Source: Rhizobium leguminosarum (GTDB lineage Bacteria; Pseudomonadota; Alphaproteobacteria; Rhizobiales; Rhizobiaceae). Taken from it: 64,000 bases of DNA. The first letter of the stretch is position 1. The number at the start of each line of letters is the position of its first letter. This document shows positions 14,519 through 23,807 of this stretch, one piece after another. Made by a program: the position numbers and the translations under genes. Location of the stretch: contig NZ_JAGIOR010000006.1 of assembly GCF_017876795.1 (NCBI RefSeq), positions 1-64,000 of the forward strand, written 5' to 3'. The notes under the pieces were generated by a model. It did not search any database and was not told the origin of the DNA. It saw only the letters and a program-made list of their open reading frames with translations.

Positions 14519-15613
14519 TCATCGCCAGCCTCTTCGATCTTTGGGAAAAGGAGCTGGCAAAGGGTGCATCGCCAATTTACCGCCCAGCGTCAGATCGTAT
14601 CTGGAACTATGATATTCCTCCTCCTGCGAAGGCAGGTAAATCTCAAGCACCCCGCGGGAGCCGTTGCGCCGTCCGACTTGAACTACCAGGTCGATTGTGC
14701 GCTTAGCATACGTGACAACCTCGCCATGTGTAAGCCTGACCCCCGAGCGCATCACCATTAGCGCAAGGCGGTCAAATGCTAGCGCGGGGCTATCAGCATG
14801 AATGGTGGTAATGGCCCCAGGGTGGCCGGTGTTGATTGCTTCGAGAAAGTCATAGGCCTCCACGCCGCGGATTTCTCCGACTATGATGCGGTCTGGCCGC
14901 ATGCGCAGGCAGCTCTCGAGCAGCTTGGAAGGCATGCGTGCTGACTTGTCACTGCGGTCTGATATCAATCCCACTTGGTTGCGATGAGGTGGGAAGAGCT
15001 CCTGTGCATCCTCAATGGTGATCAAGCGCTCGTTGCGGTCCATCATGGAAATCAGCGAGCGCGCCACCGTCGTTTTGCCCGACGATGTGCCGCCGGAAAC
15101 CAGCACGTTGAACCTCTCGTCGATCGCCTGCCGGAAGAGACCCTGCAGGTCGCCCTCGTGCGCCATCTTAGCAATTGTCCTGTGCCGGAGGCAGCGCTCC
15201 GCATCGACCCGTATCGGTCCGCCGTTGACGAAGCCGATATCCTCCGTGGGCAGTGTCCGTGTTAGATATTTACGGATCGACAACGATACGCCGTATTCGA
15301 TCGCTGGTTCGATCACGATTTGGACGCGCAGCGAATGCCCCCAGACTATGACCCGGCCGGACACAATTGGATGCAAGGCGCCAAGTGTGTTGCGGGTGTC
15401 GCCGGCAAGCTGCGCACCAAGCCGCTTAATCGCTTGGGGGGACAGCGTCACGTCGATCTCGTGCATGTATTCGGCGCCCGCGGTTTCGATGAAGATTGAG
15501 CCATTCTGATTGATCACAAGCTCGTTGACGCGGTCATCGACAAGAAAGTCTTTCAGAGGGCTCAGATATTGCTCCACGTAGGAGATTTCGCGATTCGTCG
15601 GGACATAACTCAT
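14519..15613 (-). CDS. virB11: VirB11 secretion ATPase
   Basis: This 364-residue hexameric traffic ATPase energises pilus assembly and substrate transfer at the inner face of the cytoplasmic membrane. An N-terminal domain (VNELVINQNGSIFIE) is followed by Walker A GGTSSGKTT near residue 175, the Asp-box IEDAQEL, Walker [13 protein letters not shown] and the His-box GHPGAITTIHAD. The ATG overlaps the virB10 stop (ATGA). It is the last gene of the operon, about 190 bases before IS256 debris. Confidence 0.95.
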   Translation of the reverse strand: MSYVPTNREISYVEQYLSPLKDFLVDDRVNELVINQNGSIFIETAGAEYMHEIDVTLSPQAIKRLGAQLAGDTRNTLGALHPIVSGRVIVWGHSLRVQIVIEPAIEYGVSLSIRKYLTRTLPTEDIGFVNGGPIRVDAERCLRHRTIAKMAHEGDLQGLFRQAIDERFNVLVSGGTSSGKTTVARSLISMMDRNERLITIEDAQELFPPHRNQVGLISDRSDKSARMPSKLLESCLRMRPDRIIVGEIRGVEAYDFLEAINTGHPGAITTIHADSPALAFDRLALMVMRSGVRLTHGEVVTYAKRTIDLVVQVGRRNGSRGVLEIYLPSQEEEYHSSRYDLTLGGKLAMHPLPAPFPKDRRGWR

Positions 15614-16989
15614 CTGAACACGAGATCCCGATTTACGAAAACACGGATCTCCTCACCTTGCGGAATTCTAATGGCCGGCGGTAGCGAAAGATACTTATCA
15701 AGGACTCCGCTTGCCTGGTCACTCGCCGTGTCGCTCATCTGTCCCGCGACCTGGCCGCCGCCGACCTTGGAGGTCGTACCGGATTCAGACTGGCTGTTGC
15801 GGTTGGACAGTATCGAAGGGAGAGTGGTGATGGCGCTGATGAGGATGGCGGCCCCGAATTTTGTGCCATAGCGGTTGTTCACATTACCTTCCGTGCCCGA
15901 CCGCCCAAGTGTGTCTGCGCCGGTGGAACCAAGCACGATTGATTGCCCCGAAGGCGTAATCGCTCGGTTCCATGCGATCAGGACGCGCCTCTGAGCGAGG
16001 TTGACGTCGTTGTTGAACTCACCGATCAAAATGGTTCCAGAGGGCATCAGAACGCGCGCTCCGTCAAATGAATAAACAGGTTCCATCACCTGTGCACGAA
16101 TATTGCCAGGCAGCTCAGTATCGATCGCGGTTTCGAGCACGGCTGAGATAATAGTTCCTTGCACCACTGTGTGCGAGGGATCAAGAAGCAGCCGCGAAAC
16201 AGACGTCTGGGACGTGCTACTGGCGGCCGTCTTTAGGAACTGCGCGTTTTGGTTCTGGTCAGTCGCCGATTTATCGCTCTCAGTGGTCACGCCGGCAGGC
16301 CCATCAGCCGCATCGACCACCACCGAACTGGATTCACGCTGCATCTTGTCGAGCTTCTGACGCTCCTTGAGCTCACCCGATTGCAGCTTTCCCGCCTCTT
16401 CGGCGCGCTGACGCTCCTCTTCCGCTCGCTCGGCAGCAGCTCTCAACCGGGCGTTTTCTTCGGTCATTGCCTTGCTCTCATCTTCAAACTGCTGCTTCAT
16501 ATTCTCGTTATAGTGGCCAATCAGCGCTTCAATTTCCCCAGAGGAGACGCTGCCTTGTTTTTTGCGCTCGAGTTCACCAATCTGATCCTGTAGCGCCGTG
16601 ATCTTTGCTTTCCAGGCTGCGTTAGGATCTAACTCCTTCTTTTCAGGTTCCGTGCTCGCGGGTACGGCGAAATCGAGATGAAGCGGTCGAGGAGGCTCTT
16701 TCTGAACTTCCATATTGACCTTAGAAACCTCCTGGTCGCGGTCGCGGCCGATCCCCAAGGCCTTTAGGGCAGCCGTCGGCCCAGCGACCGCGAAGAACAG
16801 CACCACGGCCCCTCCCATCAAGCCCGCCGACACTATGAGCCTTGCAATAGTTGCGCCGCTCGTACCACGTGTCTGTCGTGCGCGGCGAGCGTTGACGAGC
16901 ACGTCGCGTTCCCTTGCACTGCGTTCAGGGTCCGTCGGCTCTGTGCCCTCATCGCGAACAGGGCCATTGCTGTGGTTGTTTTCTGACAT
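15610..16989 (-). CDS. virB10: VirB10 channel scaffold protein
   Basis: This 459-residue protein bridges the inner and outer membranes in the VirB core complex. It has a cytoplasmic N-terminus, one membrane segment (about residues 47-70) and a long charged coiled coil (about 130-215, ELERKKQ to KERQKLDKMQ). The C-terminal VirB10/TrbI beta-barrel domain includes TVVQGTIISAVLETAIDTEL and MPSGTILIGEF. The coiled coil is longer than in the Agrobacterium protein. It follows virB9 by 10 bases and overlaps virB11. Confidence 0.95.
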   Translation of the reverse strand: MSENNHSNGPVRDEGTEPTDPERSARERDVLVNARRARQTRGTSGATIARLIVSAGLMGGAVVLFFAVAGPTAALKALGIGRDRDQEVSKVNMEVQKEPPRPLHLDFAVPASTEPEKKELDPNAAWKAKITALQDQIGELERKKQGSVSSGEIEALIGHYNENMKQQFEDESKAMTEENARLRAAAERAEEERQRAEEAGKLQSGELKERQKLDKMQRESSSVVVDAADGPAGVTTESDKSATDQNQNAQFLKTAASSTSQTSVSRLLLDPSHTVVQGTIISAVLETAIDTELPGNIRAQVMEPVYSFDGARVLMPSGTILIGEFNNDVNLAQRRVLIAWNRAITPSGQSIVLGSTGADTLGRSGTEGNVNNRYGTKFGAAILISAITTLPSILSNRNSQSESGTTSKVGGGQVAGQMSDTASDQASGVLDKYLSLPPAIRIPQGEEIRVFVNRDLVFR

Positions 16990-16999
16990 GGCTCGCCTT

Positions 17000-17782
17000 T
17001 CACTTAACGCTGACGTTTCTGTTGAGTCGCGTGGGACCGGTACGACCGATGCACACGGACTCGTTGCCTATACGCAGGATCCAGTAATCGCTTGTTCCAT
17101 CAACGATGATCTGGTTTCCATTGGTGCGGGAGTTGATCAGCTGTTCGTTGTTGCCCGATCCCACCCTAAAAACGGCCGGACGAGGAGCGCCCTCAGGCAG
17201 GAAGAACATCGTCTGTCGGCCGTCGTCTTGGACCCAGCGTGGTCGAAATGCGGCGTCACCCGAGAACAGATAGTCCGCGCGAAGGCGGTCCGGTTCCAGG
17301 GAAGTGCCGCTACTTTCCTCCGGCTTCTCGTCGTCTGCATAGGTGAAGATCGACCGGAAGATGGGTGCGGCATTAGAACCGCCCGTGAATTCACCGATGC
17401 AACGAAGTTCGAATGTGTAGACCCGTCTGTTGGTATAAATGGTCATGTTGGTCGTGGCCGAGGGAAGCGTCGGTTTGATGCTGACGACGTTTCCGGCCTT
17501 GAGCTTGACCACTTCCCAGGATGCACTGTCGCCGATAAGGATAGACTCGACTTCCTCGCTCTGCGAAAGCTGCAGCGCGGTAACCGATTTAAGATAAAGG
17601 TCGAGCCGATAGACATGGTTTTCATTGTAGGCGAAACGCCGAATGCGCGGATCTCTTGTCGGCGCTGCCGCCGCCGGTTTTTGTGATAGCGCGGAGAGGG
17701 AGTCGGACGCGGAGCTGGGCGCTTGGCCGGCGAGGGACGTTCCCGCACTCAAAAGTAGCAGAACTGCGGTGTGCTTGAACAT
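17000..17782 (-). CDS. virB9: VirB9 outer-membrane core component
   Basis: This 260-residue periplasmic/outer-membrane protein is part of the VirB7-9-10 core. The start at 17782 (MFKHTAVLLLLSAGTSLAGQ) gives a clear signal peptide and has AAGAGGAA upstream; an earlier in-frame start inside virB8 lacks both. The family features are DPRIRRFAYNENHVYRLDLY, the central beta-rich region and the C-terminal RPAVFRVGSG...QIIVDGTSDYWILRIG domain. Confidence 0.93.
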   Translation of the reverse strand: MFKHTAVLLLLSAGTSLAGQAPSSASDSLSALSQKPAAAAPTRDPRIRRFAYNENHVYRLDLYLKSVTALQLSQSEEVESILIGDSASWEVVKLKAGNVVSIKPTLPSATTNMTIYTNRRVYTFELRCIGEFTGGSNAAPIFRSIFTYADDEKPEESSGTSLEPDRLRADYLFSGDAAFRPRWVQDDGRQTMFFLPEGAPRPAVFRVGSGNNEQLINSRTNGNQIIVDGTSDYWILRIGNESVCIGRTGPTRLNRNVSVK

Positions 17783-17807
17783 GTTGTCGGTTCCTCTTGC
17801 TGGAATT

Positions 17808-18482
17808 CTACCCGTCCGTTTCGGCATCGATCCGGTATGACAGGACGGTAAAGCCGAGGGGATTTTTCCAAACCTCCTTGAGCTTGGCATCGTTCTTCGG
17901 CTGGAACGAATAGCCCACCGTCGCGAGATAGCCGCGCTCGACTGTTTTGCGGCCTTTCTCCTCGCGGAACTTGGTGATACGCACCCGCGCGAGATCGGGC
18001 GCGCCGCGACGGGAAGCCGGATCGATAGAAATCGAGTTTACGATTACCAGGACACGCACATCTGTCCCGTAGACGGTCGGCGGATATTGTGGTGAACTGG
18101 ACGTCCACAGCTGGGCCAATGTCTCAGCGGCATTATCCTTCGAACGGGCCATGACGTCCGGAATTCGAGTGCTGTTGTCGGCCTGATCGTAGGTCTCGCG
18201 GTCGGCGACATAGGATACAAGCAGTGACTGCAGCACTGCATCTTGCTGATCGAGGGAGGCCGGGCGAACTTGTACCAGTTTTTCTGCCTGGCCCGTGGTC
18301 TTGTCGACCATCACCACAAAAGGCTTGGTTTCTTTGAGGGGGAGGATTACCAGCAGGCACCCTAACGAGAGAAGTGCAGCGCCGATCGAGCCGACAGCGA
18401 CTTTCGCCCAGTTGTTGCGCTGTTGGCGAAGCGTGAAGAATATTTCCTCCTCATAGGCGTTTTGAATATTCGTCTTGGCCAT
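17808..18482 (-). CDS. virB8: VirB8 inner-membrane assembly factor
   Basis: This 224-residue bitopic inner-membrane protein has a short cytoplasmic tail, one membrane helix near residues 27-49 (VAVGSIGAALLSLGCLLVIL) and a periplasmic VirB8 domain (KPFVVMVDKTTGQAEKLVQV, ARVRITKFREEKGRKTVERG, YLATVGYSF). It nucleates assembly with VirB9 and VirB10. It is separated from virB6 by 184 bases, where virB7 normally lies. Confidence 0.94.
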   Translation of the reverse strand: MAKTNIQNAYEEEIFFTLRQQRNNWAKVAVGSIGAALLSLGCLLVILPLKETKPFVVMVDKTTGQAEKLVQVRPASLDQQDAVLQSLLVSYVADRETYDQADNSTRIPDVMARSKDNAAETLAQLWTSSSPQYPPTVYGTDVRVLVIVNSISIDPASRRGAPDLARVRITKFREEKGRKTVERGYLATVGYSFQPKNDAKLKEVWKNPLGFTVLSYRIDAETDG

Positions 18483-18666
18483 GTCAACACCGATACTTGA
18501 AATAAATGACGGATGAACTAATGGATCGTCCCTGCCCTATGTCTGGGCCGGTTCCGCAGGAACTAGATGTGTGTGGAGGAACCAGAAGGACCAGGGTTGG
18601 AAGCGGACGCCTGAGATATGGACGACGCGGAATTGGAACCGGAAGCGATCGTTTCCCAAAGCTGGG
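18483..18666 (-). other. virB6-virB8 gap without a recognisable virB7
   Basis: A 46-codon frame (MSHNPALGNDRFRFQFRVVH) overlaps the virB6 stop, but it has no signal peptide or lipobox cysteine. The other frames carry no lipoprotein either. The usual VirB7 slot therefore looks empty; a lipoprotein gene is found instead between virB4 and virB5. Confidence 0.6.
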
Positions 18667-19803
18667 TTATGACTCATGCTGCCGTCGCCGCCAGAATTCC
18701 TTGCGATCATTGGAGTTTCGGCGAAATGCCGCGAAGCCGGACTTCAGGATGTCAACACCGGAGCCCCCAGCTCTCGCGGTGGCGATTGCCGCGGCGCCGG
18801 CATGCAGATGCCTGCGCGGATCAAGAATCGCGCCTGCGGCCCTGCGAGGACGGTTCATCGCGGCGCTTTGGAGCGCACTCGCGCCACTGATGCGTCCGGA
18901 CGCGCTCGCGAGGCCCCTGGCAATACTTGCGCCACCGACCGTAACGCACGCGGACGCCAGTGTCTGCGCCATAGACGGGATGTAGAACAGCAGGACTACC
19001 ACGGCTATCACAACGAAGACGAAGGCTAAGAACTTGTCATTGTCCCAACTTTTTGCCCCGGAAATCGCAAGCAGATGGCCGGCGAAATAGAGAACAATTG
19101 CCATCAAGCAGCCGAGAAGGAGAGGTATGATGGCAAAACCGATCAGAAGGCTTACCCAGTTCTGGAAATACTGCCTCGTTCCCTCCCACATGAACATCAT
19201 GATGCCGAGTGGAGCCATGCTCAGAGCCACGATAAAGCCCGCTTTAGCCATCAGCACAAGCACCACACATGATGCAATGAATATGCCGCCGACGATGAAC
19301 ACGAAGCCCCCCATGAAGACATTGCGAAGGGACTTTCCGACGTGGTAGATTGAGAAGTCATTAAAAAAGCCGCGGGAGATCCAGATGATGGCATGACCGA
19401 ATTCGTCCATCGCTGCATAGGTTTTGGCCTCGCCGGCCCCGCTGATCCTCGCAGGATCGAGGACATTCGCCCCTGGTGTTTCGATTTCCTTCGCCACCGC
19501 CTCGACGACGAGGTTCGAATACCCTTGTGTAACACCTGTCAGGGCGTCGTAGACCGGGCTGAAATTGCTCCAAAGGGTGGCGAAACTTACGACCAGTATG
19601 TATGTCACCGCCCAATTAAGGTACTTCGAGTAGCTTATGTTCTGTATTTGCAATACATGGTTTACTGCTATGAAAAGCAGAGCCACGAGACCGATCGACG
19701 CCGTCAGTTTCCTGATGGGATCTGCTACGGCCGTGTACACGGCCTGCAGATAGTCGACGGTCGCCCCGTCGATCTGCGTTCCTATCGCTTGAATAATTCC
19801 CAT
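18667..19803 (-). CDS. virB6: VirB6 polytopic channel protein
   Basis: This 378-residue polytopic inner-membrane protein has about six hydrophobic segments (near residues 35-53, 62-80, 160-205 as two helices, 215-245 and 258-280). A central periplasmic loop and the VirB6/TrbL pattern MAKAGFIVALSMAPLGIMMF are present. The start at 19803 (MGIIQAIG) has AGGTGA upstream and follows the virB5 stop by 4 bases. The C-terminal 90 residues are hydrophilic and basic. It forms part of the translocation path. Confidence 0.9.
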   Translation of the reverse strand: MGIIQAIGTQIDGATVDYLQAVYTAVADPIRKLTASIGLVALLFIAVNHVLQIQNISYSKYLNWAVTYILVVSFATLWSNFSPVYDALTGVTQGYSNLVVEAVAKEIETPGANVLDPARISGAGEAKTYAAMDEFGHAIIWISRGFFNDFSIYHVGKSLRNVFMGGFVFIVGGIFIASCVVLVLMAKAGFIVALSMAPLGIMMFMWEGTRQYFQNWVSLLIGFAIIPLLLGCLMAIVLYFAGHLLAISGAKSWDNDKFLAFVFVVIAVVVLLFYIPSMAQTLASACVTVGGASIARGLASASGRISGASALQSAAMNRPRRAAGAILDPRRHLHAGAAAIATARAGGSGVDILKSGFAAFRRNSNDRKEFWRRRQHES

Positions 19804-19807
19804 GGCG

Positions 19808-20611
19808 TCACCTATTGAAGTCCTTAAGGCCGTCAACCCAATCTTCGGCGCTCGCTTCGCTTGCCATCATCATGAAATAGCTGCTGACGATGGATGTGAT
19901 GGCCGACTGCGTTCTTAGGCTTTCATTGATTTGCTGCGTGAGCTCGATCACCGCGCGCGTGTTGATGTCGATGCTCGTCTTGAGATCCGTGCTAGCCTGA
20001 AGGGCCGTAATGTAGTCGCCTACCCGCTCCATGCTCGCGTTGGCACGCTTGTAGGAGCTTTCCGCTACGGAGCCGGCGATCGCGCCCTTGGCGGCGAGCT
20101 GAGCGAGCCCCTTTTTGCTGGCTTGCTCGTCATCCTTGAGCGCGAATGCTTTATCGAGAGAGAAGGTGTCACGTAGATGAGTGAATGCTGCCAGGAGATC
20201 CGGTGGACCAGCGGCTGCTCCGTTCAAGGCGCTGTCTGCCATTTCCTTGAGGCCTTCGCCGCCCTGGCGGGCAGCGACTTCGTCCGGCCCGTTCATAAGC
20301 GGAATAGTCTTTGGCCCAGTCTGCCCGTTACGAATAACATCAAGCGCCGTCTTCTGGTTCTGGACTGCCATGAACACGTTAGTAATGCCCCCGCCGATGA
20401 TGCGAGACAATTGGACGAGCTTCATGATTTGCTCGATTGAAACCTGGTCATGAGTCTCCTGGACACCGGAGGGGCCGTCCGGCGCACCCCCGACGGCAGG
20501 TTCCGGCAGTGGAGTGACGGTGTCCTGCGCATGGGCGACCACAGCAGACCCAATCGGTTGAAAAAGAAGAATCGAAATAGCCAGTGAACTGGTTCGAAGG
20601 TGCCGTTTCAT
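19808..20611 (-). CDS. virB5: VirB5 minor pilus component
   Basis: This 267-residue protein has a signal peptide (MKRHLRTSSLAISILLFQPI, cleavage near AHAQD) and a helical VirB5/TrbJ-type body (QVSIEQIMKLVQLSRIIGGG, TDLKTSIDINTRAVIELTQQ). VirB5 sits at the pilus tip and assists target contact. ATG 20611 is fixed by an ATGA overlap with the small lipoprotein gene and an AGGAG 7 bases upstream; longer in-frame versions run into that gene and are wrong. Confidence 0.88.
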   Translation of the reverse strand: MKRHLRTSSLAISILLFQPIGSAVVAHAQDTVTPLPEPAVGGAPDGPSGVQETHDQVSIEQIMKLVQLSRIIGGGITNVFMAVQNQKTALDVIRNGQTGPKTIPLMNGPDEVAARQGGEGLKEMADSALNGAAAGPPDLLAAFTHLRDTFSLDKAFALKDDEQASKKGLAQLAAKGAIAGSVAESSYKRANASMERVGDYITALQASTDLKTSIDINTRAVIELTQQINESLRTQSAITSIVSSYFMMMASEASAEDWVDGLKDFNR

Positions 20612-20745
20612 GCCCATGCTCCTCTTAGAAGTCCGCTTGCGCCTTCCCACTGACAGGCGCAGTGGTTTTTGCGTTCCGCCGGCACGGACTGGCAGGAACT
20701 CAGGCCGCAGGCAAGCAATGCGATCACGACTAAAAGCTCTTTCAT
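20608..20745 (-). CDS. small lipoprotein between virB4 and virB5 (VirB7-like candidate)
   Basis: This 45-residue protein has an N-terminal hydrophobic signal ending in a lipobox (MKELLVVIALLACGLSSCQS), then a short cysteine-containing tail (NHCACQWEGASGLLRGAWA). Both ends are coupled: its ATG overlaps the virB4 stop and its TGA overlaps the virB5 ATG. The size, lipobox and extra cysteines fit VirB7, which pairs with VirB9, but the gene position is not the canonical one. A small entry-exclusion lipoprotein is the main alternative. Confidence 0.75.
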   Translation of the reverse strand: MKELLVVIALLACGLSSCQSVPAERKNHCACQWEGASGLLRGAWA

Positions 20746-23102
20746 TGCAACATCTCCATCTGAAAATCCGGTCTGTCGCGCCAGCCTGCGGCGGCTTTTT
20801 CGCCGCGGCCGCCGCCAAGCACGTCAATTCCTTTGCCGATCGCGAAGAGATCGAAGTCGAGCACAACGCTGTCACTGCCGGATTTGAGCAGCACGAGATG
20901 GCTGTCGACATTGCTCATTTGAAGGAACGCGATTTCCATGGGCGTCAGATGCAGGGGGGCAAGTTCCTCCTCCGTATTGAAAGAACTTGTATAAACAAGA
21001 CGCGTGACGGCGCTTTCCAGAATGGCATCGCCGGCAGCGCTATTCTTGATATGGGAAACCCGCTGGGTGAGCAGGACGACAGCGACGTTCTTCTTGCGCA
21101 TCGTCAGCATCCAGTCCTTCAACCGCGACTCGAAATAGGGATCGTCGAGGAGCTTCCAGGCCTCGTCAAGGACGAGCAACGTGGGATGCTCATCCTCAAC
21201 GAGCCGCTCCACACGGCGAAAGACGTAGCTTAGCCAGGCGGTGCGCACGACGTCATTGTCGAAGATCTCCGTCAGGTCAAATGCCGTCAGACGATTGTCG
21301 AAGGCGAGCGGGTCCCACTCCTTTCCGCCGAACAGCCAACCGAATTGACCGGTCTCGTCCCATCGCCCGAGCCGGTTGTACAAATCTCCGTCGTCATCGG
21401 TGGCGCGAAGCTGACTGCGGAATTGCTCGAGGTTCTGCAGCCGCGGATCGGCCGTGGTATTGGCCTGCACCGCGTCGCTGAGAGCCTGGATCTGTAACGG
21501 ATTGAGCGTACCTCCGTCGTTTTCCGCCAGCGCCGCAAGCCAGTCCGTAAGCCATGCCGCGCCGCGACTGTCGGCCTCTGCGCGCATCGGGTTAAAACCC
21601 GTTTCTTCACCCATTCGCACTGCCGAGTAGCGCCCGCCCATGGCACGCACCGCCATTTCGAAACCGTTGTCCTTGTCGAATAGGATCGTTCGAGCGCCGA
21701 GCCTCTGGGCTTGGCTTATCAGAAACGCCGTACCAAGCGTCTTGCCCGAGCCGGTCTGCCCCAGAACGAGCGTGTGGCCAACAGCGCGCTGGCCGGGCTT
21801 TCCGGGAAGGTGGAAATTGAAGCGGAAGGTCTCGCCGCGCGCAGTGGGAAATATGGTGACGGCGTCGCCCCAAGGGCACTTTTCAGGTGGGCTGCCTTTT
21901 GACTGGCCGTGCATGGCACAAAGCTGCGCGAAGTTCTGCGAGGAGATCATCGCAGGTCTAGTCCGGTAGGTGAAATTGCCGGGATGCTGCGCGAAATAGA
22001 CGACGCGGGAGGAGAAATTCTCGCGAACAATCGCCGATCCCGCATCCTGCATGGCGCGCGCCACCTGGGCCATCGCGCCGTCTAGCTCTTTGAGACTGTC
22101 ACAGAACACAGCGACACTGCAGTGATGGTCGCCGAAGACCACCCGACCAGAGGCGACGTCGTCTTCCGCCTCGTCGAGTTGTGCCATGAGCGATATGGCG
22201 GCATCTTCCGCGGCGCGCATCTGCTTTCTCACCCGGGCAATCTTACCCTGCGCCGATATTGGATCGATTGGAGTAAAGCTCTGGGTGACTACGGTGTCGT
22301 AGGGCAGGTTCAGCCGGTCGAGGATTCCAGGATAGGTCTCAGCCGGGTAGTCCTTAACGGAAATGACCGTTCCGAATCGGCGTCGTCCTGGATCCGTTCC
22401 TTCGCATTCAAAAATGGAACCTCGGAAGGTTATCTGCGAGCTGGCCAGGAGGTCGGCAACTGGCTGGAATTTGGTGCCGGGGACAATACTTCCGCCAGAA
22501 CCGTCTATCAGAGTACGGAGTAGGCCGAGCCAACGGCCGTCAGAGACTGTCAGACGGCTGGGCCTAGCTTCGCCGACAACAACCATGCAGGTATTGATCA
22601 TCTGATCGAGCCGCAGCGCCCGCGCTGCGATCTCATGGCGGCTGTGCACGTCCTTGCCGCCGAATAGCGACAGGAACTTGGTGATCTTCCGGGGCGGCCG
22701 GATTACCAGCGTGATCACCGTCACTCGATCTCGAAGGCCAACCGTTTGCAGGTACCTTTGCCAGCGGCGGTCGATTTCCTCATTGAAAGGATGCCCCTCG
22801 ACCGGAGGCATCGTCGGCCGGGTCTCAACAGAAATTCGATGCACATAATAAGCGACATCGCTGCGCTGTTGTGCGATGAAGCGCGAGAACGCGTTGCACA
22901 ATTCGACGGTATGGAAGCTATCGACAGTGTCCGCATTGATGCCTTCGACAACGAACGAACCCATCAGGTCGCCGTCGCGCAACATCAGCGTAACGTTATC
23001 AGCCACACTCAAATAGGGCAAGCCGCTGACCAGCAGTTCGCTCTTTTCCAAGCGTTTGATTGCCACACTGCGGGTCGCTCGCGTAGCGGGGGCTTCAAGC
23101 AC
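20742..23102 (-). CDS. virB4: VirB4 transport ATPase
   Basis: This 786-residue protein is the largest ATPase of the secretion channel. The CagE/VirB4 N-terminal domain is followed by Walker A GQTGSGKT near residue 440 and Walker B LLVLDEAWKLL near 650. Motifs LLTQRVSHIKNSAAGDAILE and LTPMEIAFLQ are typical. The start is a GTG at 23102 that overlaps the end of virB3 by 8 bases. Length is close to the family norm of about 790. Confidence 0.96.
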   Translation of the reverse strand: MLEAPATRATRSVAIKRLEKSELLVSGLPYLSVADNVTLMLRDGDLMGSFVVEGINADTVDSFHTVELCNAFSRFIAQQRSDVAYYVHRISVETRPTMPPVEGHPFNEEIDRRWQRYLQTVGLRDRVTVITLVIRPPRKITKFLSLFGGKDVHSRHEIAARALRLDQMINTCMVVVGEARPSRLTVSDGRWLGLLRTLIDGSGGSIVPGTKFQPVADLLASSQITFRGSIFECEGTDPGRRRFGTVISVKDYPAETYPGILDRLNLPYDTVVTQSFTPIDPISAQGKIARVRKQMRAAEDAAISLMAQLDEAEDDVASGRVVFGDHHCSVAVFCDSLKELDGAMAQVARAMQDAGSAIVRENFSSRVVYFAQHPGNFTYRTRPAMISSQNFAQLCAMHGQSKGSPPEKCPWGDAVTIFPTARGETFRFNFHLPGKPGQRAVGHTLVLGQTGSGKTLGTAFLISQAQRLGARTILFDKDNGFEMAVRAMGGRYSAVRMGEETGFNPMRAEADSRGAAWLTDWLAALAENDGGTLNPLQIQALSDAVQANTTADPRLQNLEQFRSQLRATDDDGDLYNRLGRWDETGQFGWLFGGKEWDPLAFDNRLTAFDLTEIFDNDVVRTAWLSYVFRRVERLVEDEHPTLLVLDEAWKLLDDPYFESRLKDWMLTMRKKNVAVVLLTQRVSHIKNSAAGDAILESAVTRLVYTSSFNTEEELAPLHLTPMEIAFLQMSNVDSHLVLLKSGSDSVVLDFDLFAIGKGIDVLGGGRGEKAAAGWRDRPDFQMEMLQ

Positions 23103-23373
23103 GGTACACCAGCCCTTCGCCCCGCAGCAGTGCTGGACTCATCCGCGTCCGTTGCACCGTAACGATGAAGACACTGATGATCTTGGGATCGTAAGCCGCA
23201 AGACCGCGCAAGGTGACATAGCCTGCTCCGCCCGTGATCACGACATACACGAATGAGCGCGTGATGATGAAGCCAAGCATGACCGTGGCAATCAGCACGA
23301 CCAGATACATGATCGGCAGCCCGGCGAAGCTGACCTCGCGGGTCAGGCCGATGAACAGCGGTGTACGTTCCAT
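23095..23373 (-). CDS. virB3: VirB3 inner-membrane protein
   Basis: This 92-residue VirB3 protein has two adjacent hydrophobic segments (FAGLPIMYLVVLIATVMLGF and FVYVVITGGAGYVTLRGLAA) and a typical ending YDPKIISVFIVTVQRT. ATG 23373 has GGAGTG upstream and is preferred to an earlier in-frame TTG. It overlaps virB4 by 8 bases and works with it in pilus assembly. Confidence 0.9.
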   Translation of the reverse strand: MERTPLFIGLTREVSFAGLPIMYLVVLIATVMLGFIITRSFVYVVITGGAGYVTLRGLAAYDPKIISVFIVTVQRTRMSPALLRGEGLVYRA

Positions 23374-23457
23374 AAGCGTCACTCCAAATGGCAAATGTGA
23401 TCGCCGGGCCTACGGCATTAGGATGGGAGGGGTAGGCCCAGGGCATCAGGGGTAGCG

Positions 23458-23769
23458 TTAATTGGCAGTGATGCCCTGTACAAAGCTTGCGGCGCCAAAA
23501 ACAATGGCGATGCCGAGTATGATTGACACCGCAAATGTCCAGTCCATGCGGCCCGTCATGAAGGAGAAGCCGATGGCGATCACGGCCAGGGCTGATATGG
23601 CGACCCCGATGGGTCCAGTGATTGCTTTGACGATCGCTTCCAAGAAGGTCGTAACGCCAGAAAATTCCTGCGCCGCGCTGGGATTGCTAGACAGAAGAAC
23701 CATTGCGACGATCATCGCAACGAACTTGAGAGCGTCTTTATTGAGAAGATAGTTCTTGAGGTATCTCAT
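23458..23769 (-). CDS. virB2: VirB2 major pilin
   Basis: This 103-residue pilin precursor has a long signal region (residues 1-33, cut after SAAQ) and two membrane helices (ITGPIGVAISALAVIAIGFS and FAVSIILGIAIVFGAASFVQ) separated by a short MTGRMDW loop. This is the standard VirB2/TrbC architecture. It lies 38 bases after virB1. Confidence 0.93.
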   Translation of the reverse strand: MRYLKNYLLNKDALKFVAMIVAMVLLSSNPSAAQEFSGVTTFLEAIVKAITGPIGVAISALAVIAIGFSFMTGRMDWTFAVSIILGIAIVFGAASFVQGITAN

Positions 23770-23807
23770 TATCGTTTCTCTTCATATTTGGGGATTTTAA
23801 TCTAGAT

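Noticed and set aside
18483..18666. virB7 in its usual place between virB6 and virB8
   Set aside because: The only frame with a start lacks a signal peptide and lipobox.
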